Below are positions 51,282 to 60,129 of a DNA stretch of 64,000 nucleotides, piece by piece; position 1 is the first letter of the stretch; the number at the start of each line of letters is the position of its first letter. The translations under genes were made by a program, and so were the position numbers. Source of the DNA: Bryobacter aggregatus MPL3 (lineage in GTDB: Bacteria; Acidobacteriota; Terriglobia; Bryobacterales; Bryobacteraceae); NCBI RefSeq assembly GCF_000702445.1, contig NZ_JNIF01000004.1, forward strand, positions 992,001 to 1,056,000. Reading direction: 5' to 3'. The notes beneath the pieces were generated by a model. The model made no database searches. It was given only the letters and a program-made list of their open reading frames with translations, and had not been told where the DNA came from.

Positions 51282-51869
51282 TTAGCGAGGCGCCCCAGCC
51301 GATGGCGAACCTGGATTTACGCCCACAGAGCCCCTGCCAGGTCCGCTATCGCGTGTCACCGCATAAGCCGTACCCGCAGCCGCTGCGGCTCCCACAGCAA
51401 TGAGTGCGACCGTAAGACCCGAAATGGCGGCTCCCGCCGCTACTATATTTGACTGTGCAATGGCGATCTGCCCAAAAGACTGTTGGTAGTTCGCACGTAC
51501 CTGGAGGTTGTAGCGTCCGGATTGTCCGTTCGTCTTCAATCCCCGGGCGGCGGCTCGTCCATTTGCGTCGGTCATGGTGGTAATCATGCGAGTCCCATTG
51601 GAACTGACAAGTCCGGGCCCGGAATCGGGCAACAGAAAGACGACGCTAGCCCCAGCGACGGGCTTGTTGTTTTCATCGCGGACTTCCACAATGGTTTCCC
51701 GTGCCGTACGGCTCTTAATGTTGTTAATCGCGCCATCGCCATTGATCACGAGAATATTGAGTTTTGGCGTGCCTTCCGGTGCCTTCACTTCTTGTGAAAA
51801 CGCCGAAGTATGGAGCAAGAAAAGAACCAGGAGTTGGGCCAGGAACCTGCGAAAGAGATGGGAATGCAT
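51282..51869 (-). CDS. Secreted Ig-like (Big-1 type) domain protein with C-terminal hydrophobic segment
   Basis: 195 residues: Sec signal (about 1-25), a Big-1/carboxypeptidase-regulatory-like sandwich (about 55-130: VEVRDENNKPVAGASVVFLL, TDANGRAAARGLKT), then a hydrophobic Ala/Gly stretch (AAGAAISGLTVALIAVGAAA) that could anchor it in a membrane, and a Gly/Pro/Ser tail. Directly upstream of the giant Ig-repeat gene, so it may help export or anchor that protein. Function inferred from context only. Confidence 0.65.
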   Translation of the reverse strand: MHSHLFRRFLAQLLVLFLLHTSAFSQEVKAPEGTPKLNILVINGDGAINNIKSRTARETIVEVRDENNKPVAGASVVFLLPDSGPGLVSSNGTRMITTMTDANGRAAARGLKTNGQSGRYNLQVRANYQQSFGQIAIAQSNIVAAGAAISGLTVALIAVGAAAAAGTAYAVTRDSGPGRGSVGVNPGSPSAGAPR

Positions 51870-51922
51870 GGTGTCCTATCAGAATATACTGAAGACAAAT
51901 CAAACACACTAGGATGAGCTCT

Positions 51923-52801
51923 ATGTTCGGTACCGCGATTCTACTGAGCGCTAGCATTTTGCTGGCGCAAGACACTCCCGCTGAAGGCGGCCCGCGACTC
52001 ACGGCCCGCGAGATCTTCTATGGCGCCGCACCGGCCGCGCCCGCGGCCACCCCAAAAGCAACTCCAGCCAAGAAGCCGAAGGAGCCGGTCAAAGAAATCG
52101 CATCCTCTGCACCCAAGATCAGCAACCCCACGCATGTCCAGCCCGATGTACCGGTTCGCCTTGCTACCGACACTTCGACCAATGGTTCCGGGCTCGCCAT
52201 GCGTTGGAGCATTGCGCAATTGTCGCCCGATGGCACCAAGAAAGAAGTTCCCACGACGAAGCAGTTCAAGAGTGGAGACCGCATTAATGTCCGCGTCGAA
52301 GTAAACGACTTCGGATACCTCTACATCTTTGCCCGTGGCAGTTCCGGCAAGTGGAGTCCGCTCTTCCCCTCCCCGCAGATCTCTGGTGGCGACAACCGTG
52401 TCGGTCCGAATCAGGCCTATACCATTCCCGCTGGTTTTGTCTTCAAGTTCGATGACAATCCCGGTGAAGAGCGCGTCTTTGTCGTCTTCAGCCGCAAGCC
52501 GGAGACGGACTTCGATGGCCTCATCTACAAAGTCTCACCTGACCGCAATGCCGCCCCCGCGCCGGCCGGCGCCCCACGCCAGCAAGCTCCCGGCATCATC
52601 CTGGCTTCCAATATCAGCATCGGAGATCCCTTCGTCGATCGCATGAAGACGCTCTATGCGCGCGATCTTGTGGTTGAAAAAGTGGAAGGCGAGGTCAAGA
52701 CCTCCAGCCTCGGCCCTCGCTTTGAACACGCCTCCTATGTCGCTAGCAAACGCCAGGATGATCCCCGTGTGGTTGCCGAAATGACTCTGACACACAAATG
52801 A
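51923..52801 (+). CDS. DUF4384-domain exported protein
   Basis: 292 residues from ATG 51923 (AGGA 8 nt upstream; an earlier ATG at 51914 would overlap that site). Sec signal, then an Ala/Pro/Lys-rich linker (about 25-65) and a DUF4384 domain (about 95-195): FKSGDRINVRVEVNDFGYLY followed by IFARGSSGKWSPLFP. DUF4384 domains often accompany caspase-like peptidases, as here: its stop overlaps the caspase gene start as ATGA. Divergent from the Ig-like gene. Confidence 0.85.
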   Translation: MFGTAILLSASILLAQDTPAEGGPRLTAREIFYGAAPAAPAATPKATPAKKPKEPVKEIASSAPKISNPTHVQPDVPVRLATDTSTNGSGLAMRWSIAQLSPDGTKKEVPTTKQFKSGDRINVRVEVNDFGYLYIFARGSSGKWSPLFPSPQISGGDNRVGPNQAYTIPAGFVFKFDDNPGEERVFVVFSRKPETDFDGLIYKVSPDRNAAPAPAGAPRQQAPGIILASNISIGDPFVDRMKTLYARDLVVEKVEGEVKTSSLGPRFEHASYVASKRQDDPRVVAEMTLTHK

Positions 52802-54873
52802 GAATTCTCTACGCTCTCTTCCTCGCTGCAGCACTCCTCGCGGCGCAGTCCTCCGCCTCTAAGAAAGCGCGCGACCTCAAAGTGGAGGCCGATCCCTTTC
52901 CGGAAGGGGAGTCGCAACTACTCACCCGCAAGGTAGACATCCCGCGCAGCTACGCCATCATCATGGGCGTTGGCGCCTATCAGAATCTCCCCAAAGATCT
53001 GCACCTCGCCTACTCGGAACGCGACGCCGACTCTCTCTATTCCATCCTCATCAGTCTCGAAGGTGGCAACTATCGCGCGGAGAACGTGAAGAAGCTCCTC
53101 GGCCCCCGCGCAACGCTTGCCAATCTCAAGCAGGAGATTGAGGAGTGGCTGCCACGCGTGGCCAAAGAGAACGACCGCGTCTTCATCTACTTTGCTGGTC
53201 ACGGTTTCATCCACCAGGGCAAGGGCTATCTTGCCCCCTATGACTTCAATCTCAACGATGTAGCCGGCACCGGCTACCCGATGGAAAGCTTAGCCAAAAC
53301 AGTCGGCCAGAAGGTCAAAGCAAAGTGGAAGGTCATGATGACCGATAGTTGCCACTCCGGCTTTGTCAACACTGAGACCCGTGCGGACTCGCTCAATTCG
53401 ATGATCCAGAATCTCGACAAGAGCATGTTCAGCCTCACGGCCTCACGCGACCAGGAGCGCAGCTTTGAATCGGCGGATTTCGGTGGCGGTCATGGCGTCT
53501 TCACCTATTACGTGGTCAAAGGCATGGAGGGCGAAGCCGATGACGATCGCGATGGCATTGTCACTGCCTCGGAGATGACGGAGTATGTGCGTAAAAATGT
53601 TCGCGAGGCCACCAAGGGCAAGCAGACGCCTCGTTCTGATCGAGGCAGCTTCGATCCCGAAATGCTCATCGCCTATGTCCCTTCTTATGCGACAGCAGCC
53701 CCACCACCGGCTCCAAAATTCGGCACTCTCGTGTTTGAGACGAATCGCGAAGAGGTAGAAGTCTTTGTCGATGGGAAAAGTGCCGGAATCGCCACCAAGA
53801 CAGCGCCCTTGCGTCTTCCCGGTCTCCGCCCTGGCGCACACCAGATCCAAGGTATCAAGATGGGCTACGAACCTGATGGGCCGCGCGAAGAGATGGTCTA
53901 TCCAGGACAAGAGACGACGGTCAAGATCCAGATCCTGATCCCACGCAAACGTCCGAAGGCAGCGGTCGAGCAGTTCGACAAAGGACTCGAGTTTTACAAC
54001 AAGGGCTTTGAGCAGAACTACCGTAAGGCGGCGGAACATCTGGCCCAAGCCCTTACCCTGGACCCCACCTATAGCCAAGCGGCTCTCTATCTTGGCCGGG
54101 CAAACAATGCGCTCTTTGATCAGACAAAGGCCCGCCAATACTTTGAACTCGCCATCCGCATCGATCCGGACTATTCAGAAGCGCGCTCCAGTTTTGGCGG
54201 CATGCTCCTCGACGTCGGCGACATTGATGGGAGCATCCGCCAGTTCGACACTGTTCTCAAGCGCAATCCGAAAGATGTGCAGACTCTCTACCTGCGCGCG
54301 CAGGCCTTCCGTATCAAGGAGCGCTACGACGATGCCATCGAGAGCGCAAAATCCGCGATCGCGATTTCACCCACCGTCGCCGAGCCGCACTTCTGGCTCG
54401 CCGAAAGTTTGCGCATGAATGGATCCTACAAGGAATCGCGCAAAGAGTATGTCGATTACTTGAAGTACAGTAACTTTGATTCCGGCTTATCCGGCAATCT
54501 CAACTACTACGTCGTGGGCTTTCTCGTAGGTCACGGAAAGCGGCGCCGTGCGGCACAGAAAGATATTTGGCAGGACCTGCGGAGTCTGGCCTATTTCGGT
54601 CTCTGCGATTGCGCCTATCGCGATAAGAAACTCGACGACGCAGCGTTGTTCTGTCAGAAGAGCCTCCAATACGATTCGGAATACCCTTATGCGCACTATC
54701 TGACAGGCTTGGTCTTCGCCACCCAGGCGCAGGCATCCGGAAGTCTCGAGACCTTGTCTGCCGCTCGCAAGCACTTTGAACGGATGCTGATTCTGAATCC
54801 GGATATGGATGAAGCGAAGAACGTCAAGGCGATGCTGCGCAGCTTCAACCAGGCTTTAGCGGCTACCCGTTAG
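52798..54873 (+). CDS. Exported caspase-like (peptidase C14) protein with PEGA and TPR domains
   Basis: 691 residues: Sec signal (1-17), caspase domain (about 50-290) with catalytic His135 in YFAGHGF and Cys185 in TDSCHSGF, a PEGA domain (about 308-375; VEVFVDGKSAGIATKTAPLR) and about eight TPR-like helical repeats to the C-terminus. The catalytic dyad is intact, so proteolysis after Arg or Lys, as in metacaspase-type relatives, is plausible. Forms an operon with DUF4384 and ends convergently (18-bp overlap) with the Ser/Thr kinase gene, whose PASTA-less extracellular part could be related in function. Confidence 0.87.
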   Translation: MRILYALFLAAALLAAQSSASKKARDLKVEADPFPEGESQLLTRKVDIPRSYAIIMGVGAYQNLPKDLHLAYSERDADSLYSILISLEGGNYRAENVKKLLGPRATLANLKQEIEEWLPRVAKENDRVFIYFAGHGFIHQGKGYLAPYDFNLNDVAGTGYPMESLAKTVGQKVKAKWKVMMTDSCHSGFVNTETRADSLNSMIQNLDKSMFSLTASRDQERSFESADFGGGHGVFTYYVVKGMEGEADDDRDGIVTASEMTEYVRKNVREATKGKQTPRSDRGSFDPEMLIAYVPSYATAAPPPAPKFGTLVFETNREEVEVFVDGKSAGIATKTAPLRLPGLRPGAHQIQGIKMGYEPDGPREEMVYPGQETTVKIQILIPRKRPKAAVEQFDKGLEFYNKGFEQNYRKAAEHLAQALTLDPTYSQAALYLGRANNALFDQTKARQYFELAIRIDPDYSEARSSFGGMLLDVGDIDGSIRQFDTVLKRNPKDVQTLYLRAQAFRIKERYDDAIESAKSAIAISPTVAEPHFWLAESLRMNGSYKESRKEYVDYLKYSNFDSGLSGNLNYYVVGFLVGHGKRRRAAQKDIWQDLRSLAYFGLCDCAYRDKKLDDAALFCQKSLQYDSEYPYAHYLTGLVFATQAQASGSLETLSAARKHFERMLILNPDMDEAKNVKAMLRSFNQALAATR

Positions 54874-56622
54874 TCGCTGTTCGCCGTCGGTATATCCAAT
54901 AAACACCCCACCCTGAGTGGCCACCAACCGCTTATCCGAAACCGGACCGTCAAAGCTGCGCAGCGTCCGCCGCAGCTTCAAAGTCTCACCACCCACCGCC
55001 GTCACTTCCGTCAGCTGATACTGGGTCCGGGCGCCCATCACCAGCAGCTTCTTCTTTGTCTTATCCATGATGGAACCCGTCGCGCGGGCGCCCTTTTCCA
55101 CCACAACCGAGTTTTTGACCTCAACATCTGCCACCACCATAAACTCCAACTCCGTGCCCACGGGGGCATCTGCGGGGACATCCTCGGCCAGAGTGAGTGA
55201 GATTGGCGTGCCGTCTGGCACCACGGTTGCAGGAATCGCTTCGGATTTCTGAGACTTGATCAAATCTCCAATCGTTACGGACGGCTGCGGCGGAACCTTC
55301 TTCGGGTTGCGCATCGCGTCGATCACCTTCTCGGAGGCTCCAGCTTGCACCAGGTCAGTCACCGCGTCGCTCGACAGATCGAATTCCGCTTTGGAGCTGC
55401 GAATCTGGCTCAAAATGAGAGTGTCTGGCACCTTGGCCTTGACCATTTCGAGAATCTCTTCATTCCCGATCTTCTTGCCTTCTGGAGCATCTACCTTCAG
55501 ATTGCCAACCTTCACGCCCTTCTCGCTGATCTCGATCGGCACATTCTTCAATTGATCCGTTGCCTTTTGTGCAATCCAGAGTCCGCCGGCAATCAGGAAG
55601 AAGAGAAGAAGGAATCCCAGTCCCGCAATGATCTTGAAGGCCTTCCAGGCGCCGGAACTCTTCACCACAACTGGTGCGACCGGCACGGCGGGGACAACGG
55701 GCTGTACGTAAGGCGCCACAGGCCGCTGGCGATACAATACTCCCGAATCGCTTCCCTGCTTCAGTGCCAGCAGGACGCGATGCAACTCTTCCATCGTCTG
55801 CCAGCGTTCGTCAGGCTCCTTACGCAAGCATTTCCAGATTGCATGAGCGAAGTCCGGGGGAGCATCTGGCGCCAGTTCCGCCAAGCTCTTTGGCTCATCG
55901 CGCAACACACTTGTCAGGATCAGCGCGCTGCTCTTCCCAGGAAACGCACGCTGCCCCGTCGTCATTTCATACAGCACCGCGCCAAAGGAGAAGACGTCGG
56001 ACCGCGCATCCACCTTCTTTCCCTGCGCCTGTTCCGGTGACATGTAGGAGAGCGTGCCTAGGATCGAACCCTCCACCGTCAACGGCGCATCCGTGGTCGC
56101 ATCCGGATCGTCGGAAGGCGTGCTCTCTGCCAGCTTTGCCAAGCCAAAATCCAGAATCTTCACAAAGCCGCGATCGGAAACAATGATGTTCCCCGGCTTC
56201 AGATCCCGGTGCACAATACCCGCCGCATGCGCTGCGGCGAGACCATCCGCAATCTGCACTCCCAACTGGATCACTTGCGGAAACCGCATTCCGCCGCGGG
56301 GAATCAAGTCCAGGAGTGTTTTTCCAGGCAGATACTCCATCACCATGTAGTCCGCGCCGTTTTCTTCGATGATGTCGAAGATGGTGATGATGTTGGGGTG
56401 ATTCAGCGCAGACGCCGATTGAGCCTCCAGAAGAAAGCGACGGCGGCGCTCCTCGTTGCCTCCCGCCGCGGCATGGAGGGCCTTGATCGCGACGGTCCGT
56501 CCCAGCTTCAGGTCCTTCGCCTGGTACACCTTGCCCATGCCGCCGGAGCCGATTTCCTGCTGCACCTCGTACTGTCCGCGAATGGTTTGGCTCAATCGTA
56601 GCAGTATCTCAGATTCGCGCAC
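54856..56622 (-). CDS. Membrane Ser/Thr protein kinase
   Basis: 588 residues, starting at GTG. Kinase domain (about 17-285) is intact: IGSGGMGKVY, Lys47 in VAIKAL, HRDLKPGN (138-145), DFG (158-160) and LSYMSPEQ. A Pro/Val linker and one membrane helix (about 330-350) lead to an outer part of about 230 residues that includes a helical segment with two KVPDTLILSQI/AGASEKVIDAM-like turns and a beta-rich end. No PASTA repeats. Last gene of a leftward set: sigma-54 activator, small coiled-coil protein, kinase. Targets unknown; proximity suggests the caspase or sigma-54 systems. Confidence 0.9.
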   Translation of the reverse strand: MRESEILLRLSQTIRGQYEVQQEIGSGGMGKVYQAKDLKLGRTVAIKALHAAAGGNEERRRRFLLEAQSASALNHPNIITIFDIIEENGADYMVMEYLPGKTLLDLIPRGGMRFPQVIQLGVQIADGLAAAHAAGIVHRDLKPGNIIVSDRGFVKILDFGLAKLAESTPSDDPDATTDAPLTVEGSILGTLSYMSPEQAQGKKVDARSDVFSFGAVLYEMTTGQRAFPGKSSALILTSVLRDEPKSLAELAPDAPPDFAHAIWKCLRKEPDERWQTMEELHRVLLALKQGSDSGVLYRQRPVAPYVQPVVPAVPVAPVVVKSSGAWKAFKIIAGLGFLLLFFLIAGGLWIAQKATDQLKNVPIEISEKGVKVGNLKVDAPEGKKIGNEEILEMVKAKVPDTLILSQIRSSKAEFDLSSDAVTDLVQAGASEKVIDAMRNPKKVPPQPSVTIGDLIKSQKSEAIPATVVPDGTPISLTLAEDVPADAPVGTELEFMVVADVEVKNSVVVEKGARATGSIMDKTKKKLLVMGARTQYQLTEVTAVGGETLKLRRTLRSFDGPVSDKRLVATQGGVFIGYTDGEQRLTGSR

Positions 56623-56643
56623 GCGTACTCAACCGGCCCCAAT

Positions 56644-56838
56644 TCAAGGTTGCCCCTTGAGATAGGCTTCGATTTCAAGGCGCTTCCTCTCGGCCAGCCT
56701 CTCCAGTTCCCCGCGTGACTCGGTATCTTTCACCAACCGCGGATCCCGTGCTCGTTCCACAGCCATCTCGTAATCGCGTTGCAGTTCTTCGAGTGCTGCC
56801 TGAAACTCTGAACTCCGCGCTCGATCCTCTCTGTTCAT
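56644..56838 (-). CDS. Small charged coiled-coil protein
   Basis: 64 residues from ATG 56838; an in-frame TTG at 56889 would overlap the upstream gene by 20 bp. It is almost all helix (SEFQAALEELQRDYEMAVER, ELERLAERKRLEIEAYLKG) with balanced charges and no Cys or membrane part. It sits between the sigma-54 activator and the kinase genes with short gaps (31 and 21 bp), so it may be an adaptor for either. No family recognised. Confidence 0.5.
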   Translation of the reverse strand: MNREDRARSSEFQAALEELQRDYEMAVERARDPRLVKDTESRGELERLAERKRLEIEAYLKGQP

Positions 56839-56869
56839 ATGGATTGGAACTGCACAATTGCGATCTGTT

Positions 56870-58354
56870 TCAGCGTCCGCTTTTCTCAATGCCCAATGCT
56901 GCTATCCGGGATGCAAGCGTTGTGCCTTTCATCCCTAACAACTCGGCCGCTCCGCCGGGACCATAGATTTTCCCCTTCGCGCGTCGCAGGGCATCTTCAA
57001 TGCCCACCCGCTCCAACCGCTTTAATTCATCACGGGTCAACGCGCCGCTGGCCACTTTCCGCTCCTTTGCAGACAGGTCAAACACCAGCTTTCCGCGAGG
57101 CCCCTGGATCAAGGCCCGCTCCACCACATGCTGCAACTCCCGTACGTTCCCCGGCCAATCGTATTGCTGCAACTCCGCGAGGTTTGCTTCGCTCAACTTC
57201 GGTACGGCTACATTCAACTTCCGCGCCGCCTGTTCGACGAAGTGTTGCGCCAGGCCGGCAATGTCCTCAATATGCTCGCGCAGGGTTGGCGTCACAATCG
57301 GGAAGACGCTTAGCCGGTAGTAGAGATCCTGGCGGAAGTGCCCCTTGGCGATCTCCTCCTTCAGGTTGCGATTCGTCGCCGCAATCACCCGCACGTCCAC
57401 CTTGCGTGTCTTATCTTCACCGACCCGCTCGAACTCCCCCTCTTGCAGAACCCGGAGCAACTTTGCCTGCAATTGCACCGGAATCTCGCCGACTTCATCG
57501 AGAAACAGCGTGCCGCCATCCGCCAACTGGAAGCGCCCCACCCTATCCCGCAACGCACCTGTAAAGGCTCCCCGCACATGACCAAAGAATTCGCTCTCAA
57601 ACAGCTCATTCGGCACTGAGGCGCAATTGACCTTCACCAGCGGCGAATCCCGCCTGGCACTCTGCGCGTGTACCGCGCGCGCCACGAGTTCTTTCCCGGT
57701 TCCCGATTCGCCGACAATCAGCACATTGGCGCTCGTCGGCGCCACCACGTCGATCTGCCGCCGGAGTCGCTCAATCGCCGCGCCATTCCCCAGAATGCCG
57801 CCCATGCCTTCGCTCACTTCTTCGCGAAGATACTCATTCTCCATCTCCAGACGGCGCCGCAGTCCATCGATCTCTTCAAAGGCTCGTGCATTCGCAATCG
57901 CGATCGCCGCATGGCGGGCAAATACCTCAAGCCAGCGGGCCTCCACCGCTCCCAGCGGTCTACGGCTGAAAATCGCCAGGACCCCCAAGACTTCCCCCCG
58001 ATACTTCAAGGGTTGTCCGGCAAAGCTCCGCACGCCCCTCTCCTGCACCCATTCCCCGTCCGCGATCCAGGCCCCATCCTTGCGAACATCTTCGATCAAG
58101 ACGCCCTCACGGCTGGCTGCAATCTTGCCGATCTTTCCCGTCCCCACGGCGAACCGCGAAAAGCGGCCTCCCAGGCGATCCGATTCCCCGGCGCTTGCCA
58201 CCAGACGGAGTTCCTCTCCATCCACCAGCCAGATCCGCGCCAGCGCACACGATGCGTCGCGGCTCAGGCGATCGACGATCATTCGCAGAACGGTATCGAC
58301 ATTGCGATGCTCCGCCACCGCCAACGACACCGCCTCTAGTTGCTCGAGGTCCAC
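56870..58354 (-). CDS. Sigma-54-dependent transcriptional activator (GAF-AAA-Fis)
   Basis: 494 residues from GTG 58354. An N-terminal GAF sensor (about 10-160) is joined by a coiled coil (160-185) to the AAA+ domain with Walker A GESGTGKE (215-222), the sigma-54 contact loop GAFTGA (262-267) and Walker [11 protein letters not shown] (281-290). A Fis-type HTH ([20 protein letters not shown]) forms the C-terminus. It drives sigma-54 polymerase in response to a GAF ligand. A 17-bp inverted repeat lies just upstream, and beyond it a sigma-54 promoter points the other way to a 34-codon gene. Confidence 0.95.
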   Translation of the reverse strand: MDLEQLEAVSLAVAEHRNVDTVLRMIVDRLSRDASCALARIWLVDGEELRLVASAGESDRLGGRFSRFAVGTGKIGKIAASREGVLIEDVRKDGAWIADGEWVQERGVRSFAGQPLKYRGEVLGVLAIFSRRPLGAVEARWLEVFARHAAIAIANARAFEEIDGLRRRLEMENEYLREEVSEGMGGILGNGAAIERLRRQIDVVAPTSANVLIVGESGTGKELVARAVHAQSARRDSPLVKVNCASVPNELFESEFFGHVRGAFTGALRDRVGRFQLADGGTLFLDEVGEIPVQLQAKLLRVLQEGEFERVGEDKTRKVDVRVIAATNRNLKEEIAKGHFRQDLYYRLSVFPIVTPTLREHIEDIAGLAQHFVEQAARKLNVAVPKLSEANLAELQQYDWPGNVRELQHVVERALIQGPRGKLVFDLSAKERKVASGALTRDELKRLERVGIEDALRRAKGKIYGPGGAAELLGMKGTTLASRIAALGIEKSGR

Positions 58355-58377
58355 AACTCCAAATTATCACGAAGTCT

Positions 58378-58423
58378 CGTTGCAATCACGACATATCAAT
58401 ATCGACATGTCGTGATTGCAACG
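58378..58423. promoter_or_regulatory. 17-bp perfect inverted repeat, probable enhancer/autoregulatory site
   Basis: CGTTGCAATCACGACAT (58378-58394) and its exact complement (58407-58423) flank a 12-bp centre. Three CGACAT half-sites occur here, two of them forming the palindrome CGACATGTCG (58403-58412). The centre is about 80 bp before the predicted sigma-54 start, a normal distance for an enhancer site, and 24 bp from the activator GTG, so the activator may bind it for both purposes. Confidence 0.8.
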
Positions 58424-58452
58424 CCAACCGATACAAATTAAAGGCCGAATCG

Positions 58453-58470
58453 TTGGCCCGCCAATTGCAT
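58453..58470 (+). promoter_or_regulatory. Sigma-54 (-24/-12) promoter
   Basis: TTGGCCCG-n4-TTGCAT, with GG at 58455-58456 and GC at 58467-58468, matches the consensus TGGCACG-n4-TTGCW at all but one position and has the exact 12-bp GG-to-GC spacing. The start of transcription is predicted at about 58480, one base before the ATG of the 34-codon gene, so the mRNA would be leaderless. Confidence 0.85.
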
Positions 58471-58480
58471 CTGAATAGGC

Positions 58481-58585
58481 ATGATTGGCAATCTCATCGT
58501 CGGCTTCATCATGTTCGTGCTCTTCGCGATTCTCTGGTTCGCGATGAACCCTCCCACGGCCTGGCTGAAGAAATTAGGAAAGTAA
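58481..58585 (+). CDS. 34-residue single-pass membrane peptide under sigma-54 control
   Basis: ATG 58481 to TAA 58583. One hydrophobic helix (residues about 5-22, LIVGFIMFVLFAILWFAM) is followed by NPPTAWLKKLGK, a short amphipathic basic tail expected on the cytosolic side. No ribosome site is needed if the message is leaderless as predicted; otherwise no good Shine-Dalgarno is seen. It is the only rightward gene the promoter can serve, since the next gene is convergent 6 bp on. Size recalls KdpF-like or stress membrane microproteins, but no homology is claimed. Function unknown. Confidence 0.65.
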   Translation: MIGNLIVGFIMFVLFAILWFAMNPPTAWLKKLGK

Positions 58586-58591
58586 GAGCGC

Positions 58592-59554
58592 TTAAGCAAG
58601 CGCCTTCTTACAGAAGTCAAAACACTTCGCCACTTCCTCTGCCGGAGTGCCCTGCCCGCGATACTCGTACTCGATATTCGCCGGGAAGGGATACTTCTCC
58701 TTTTTCATCACCTGCAGTACAGCACCGATCGGAGTGTCGCCCTCGCCCCAAACCGTATTCGGGCCATGGTCTTTCTTCCGGTCTTTCAGATGCAGGTTTG
58801 TGATCCGTTGATGATGCTTCCGGATCAGCGCGATGGGGTCGGAATTTGCTGCTACAAAGTGTCCGATGTCGAGATTCAAGCCGTTGTACTTGGAATACGA
58901 CATCGCCGTTTCAAAGGTCTCCAGCGTGGAGAACTCATTGGGGTCCTTCACGTTGTCATGGCCGTGATAACCCACCAGAATCTTGTGCTTGTCCGCAAAA
59001 GGCGCTACGCGCTTTGCCACGGTCAACTGGGTGCTGGTGGTGATTGCCTTGACACCTAAGGTCTTGGCCACCTGGAACATGTACTCGAACTCATCATCGG
59101 TGAAGCTCTCGTTCATGTTGAAGCACAGCAGACGCAAATCAATACCTGCATCGGAAAACTTCTTCTTCACAGGCTGAAATGCACTCATTGAGGCGGACAA
59201 GCGCCACTTGCGGAGATCCTCGCGCGCCTTCTGCGCCTCAGGACCATTCATCCGGGCACGCATCGCGGCCAGTTGTTCCGGCGTGGGCGGGCCACTGGGC
59301 CTTGGTCCTTGCGGAGGACGCGGCGCAGGCATCGGTGCTCCGGCAACACTTTCCGCATGATTGGCCATCAACTCCACTTCACTCAAACCGATGTCGCTGA
59401 TGTTCTTGATGATCTCGTCGAGGTCATTGCTGCCTCGAAAACTGTACGTAATAACGCCGAGCTGGACTCCCTGGATCTTCGAGTTTGGTGCGGCAGACAA
59501 AGCCGTTGCACTCGCTGCCATCCATCCAAACTCGCGTCGCGATAAGTGGTTCAT
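58592..59554 (-). CDS. Tat-exported sugar phosphate isomerase/epimerase-like (xylose-isomerase TIM barrel)
   Basis: 320 residues from ATG 59554; Tat signal SRREFGWMAASATALSAAPN. A Pro-rich insert (APMPAPRPPQGPRPSGPPTP, about residues 80-100) interrupts an AP-endonuclease-2/xylose-isomerase-like barrel whose metal-site segments are seen: VELMANHAE, VGYHGHDN, LNLDIGHFVA, NLHLKDRKKDHG and NIEYEYRGQG. Many Acidobacteriota and Planctomycetota export such enzymes for uncommon sugar conversion. Downstream of NikR by 16 bp. Confidence 0.85.
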   Translation of the reverse strand: MNHLSRREFGWMAASATALSAAPNSKIQGVQLGVITYSFRGSNDLDEIIKNISDIGLSEVELMANHAESVAGAPMPAPRPPQGPRPSGPPTPEQLAAMRARMNGPEAQKAREDLRKWRLSASMSAFQPVKKKFSDAGIDLRLLCFNMNESFTDDEFEYMFQVAKTLGVKAITTSTQLTVAKRVAPFADKHKILVGYHGHDNVKDPNEFSTLETFETAMSYSKYNGLNLDIGHFVAANSDPIALIRKHHQRITNLHLKDRKKDHGPNTVWGEGDTPIGAVLQVMKKEKYPFPANIEYEYRGQGTPAEEVAKCFDFCKKALA

Positions 59555-59570
59555 ACTGAGTCGCACTCTA

Positions 59571-60029
59571 TCAGGAGTGCGAGTGAGGAGCAATCCCGGA
59601 AGCACCCGCATTTGCGGTCGTAATGGTCAGGCGTCCGTGTTTGACCCCCTTCATGCTGATCAGCCGGTCTGCAATAGAACGCACTTCCGCGCTCTTCCCT
59701 CGTAAGACCAACACCTCAAGGCAGTTGTCATGATCCAGATGCACATGCAAGGTGGAAATGATCGCATGGTGATGCTCATGCTGCATCCCGGTTAACTTTT
59801 CATGCAAAGTATGAACATGATGGTCGTAGATCAGCGTTAGCGTACCCACCACCGGCTTTGTCGGCGATTCGGCATGTTCTGCGATCAACTCTTCACGAAT
59901 CAAATCGCGAAACGCCTCCGACCGGTTGGCGTAACCTCGTTTTTCTATTCGCTTGTCGAACCTCTCCAGCAGATCTGCATCGATAGCCACTCCAATCCGG
60001 CACAATTCCGGTTTCCCTTTGTTCGACAT
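59571..60029 (-). CDS. nikR: Nickel-responsive regulator NikR
   Basis: 152 residues: N-terminal ribbon-helix-helix (RIGVAIDADLLERFDKRIEK, RGYANRSEAFRDLIREEL) and a C-terminal ACT-like nickel domain. All four nickel ligands are present at the family spacing: His84 (QHEHHH), His95 and His97 (TLHVHL) and Cys103 (HDNCLEV). A tetrameric repressor when nickel is bound. A His-containing tail (APHSHS) is extra. No nickel transporter, urease or hydrogenase gene is in the window. Confidence 0.95.
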   Translation of the reverse strand: MSNKGKPELCRIGVAIDADLLERFDKRIEKRGYANRSEAFRDLIREELIAEHAESPTKPVVGTLTLIYDHHVHTLHEKLTGMQHEHHHAIISTLHVHLDHDNCLEVLVLRGKSAEVRSIADRLISMKGVKHGRLTITTANAGASGIAPHSHS

Positions 60030-60074
60030 CCCTCTATCATCGCCTGAAGCAGCGATTCATTGATTTGTAACGAA

Positions 60075-60087
60075 ATTGCAATGCAAT
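60075..60087. promoter_or_regulatory. Short palindrome ATTGC-n3-GCAAT between nikR and the PhoB-like gene
   Basis: Five-base arms around AAT in the 100-bp divergent gap (60030-60129). It is shorter than the long bipartite NikR operators described in E. coli, so a NikR site is only a possibility. Confidence 0.25.
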
Positions 60088-60129
60088 CCCTATCTTCTTT
60101 AGCGAAAATCGTCACAGTAGGCATAACGC

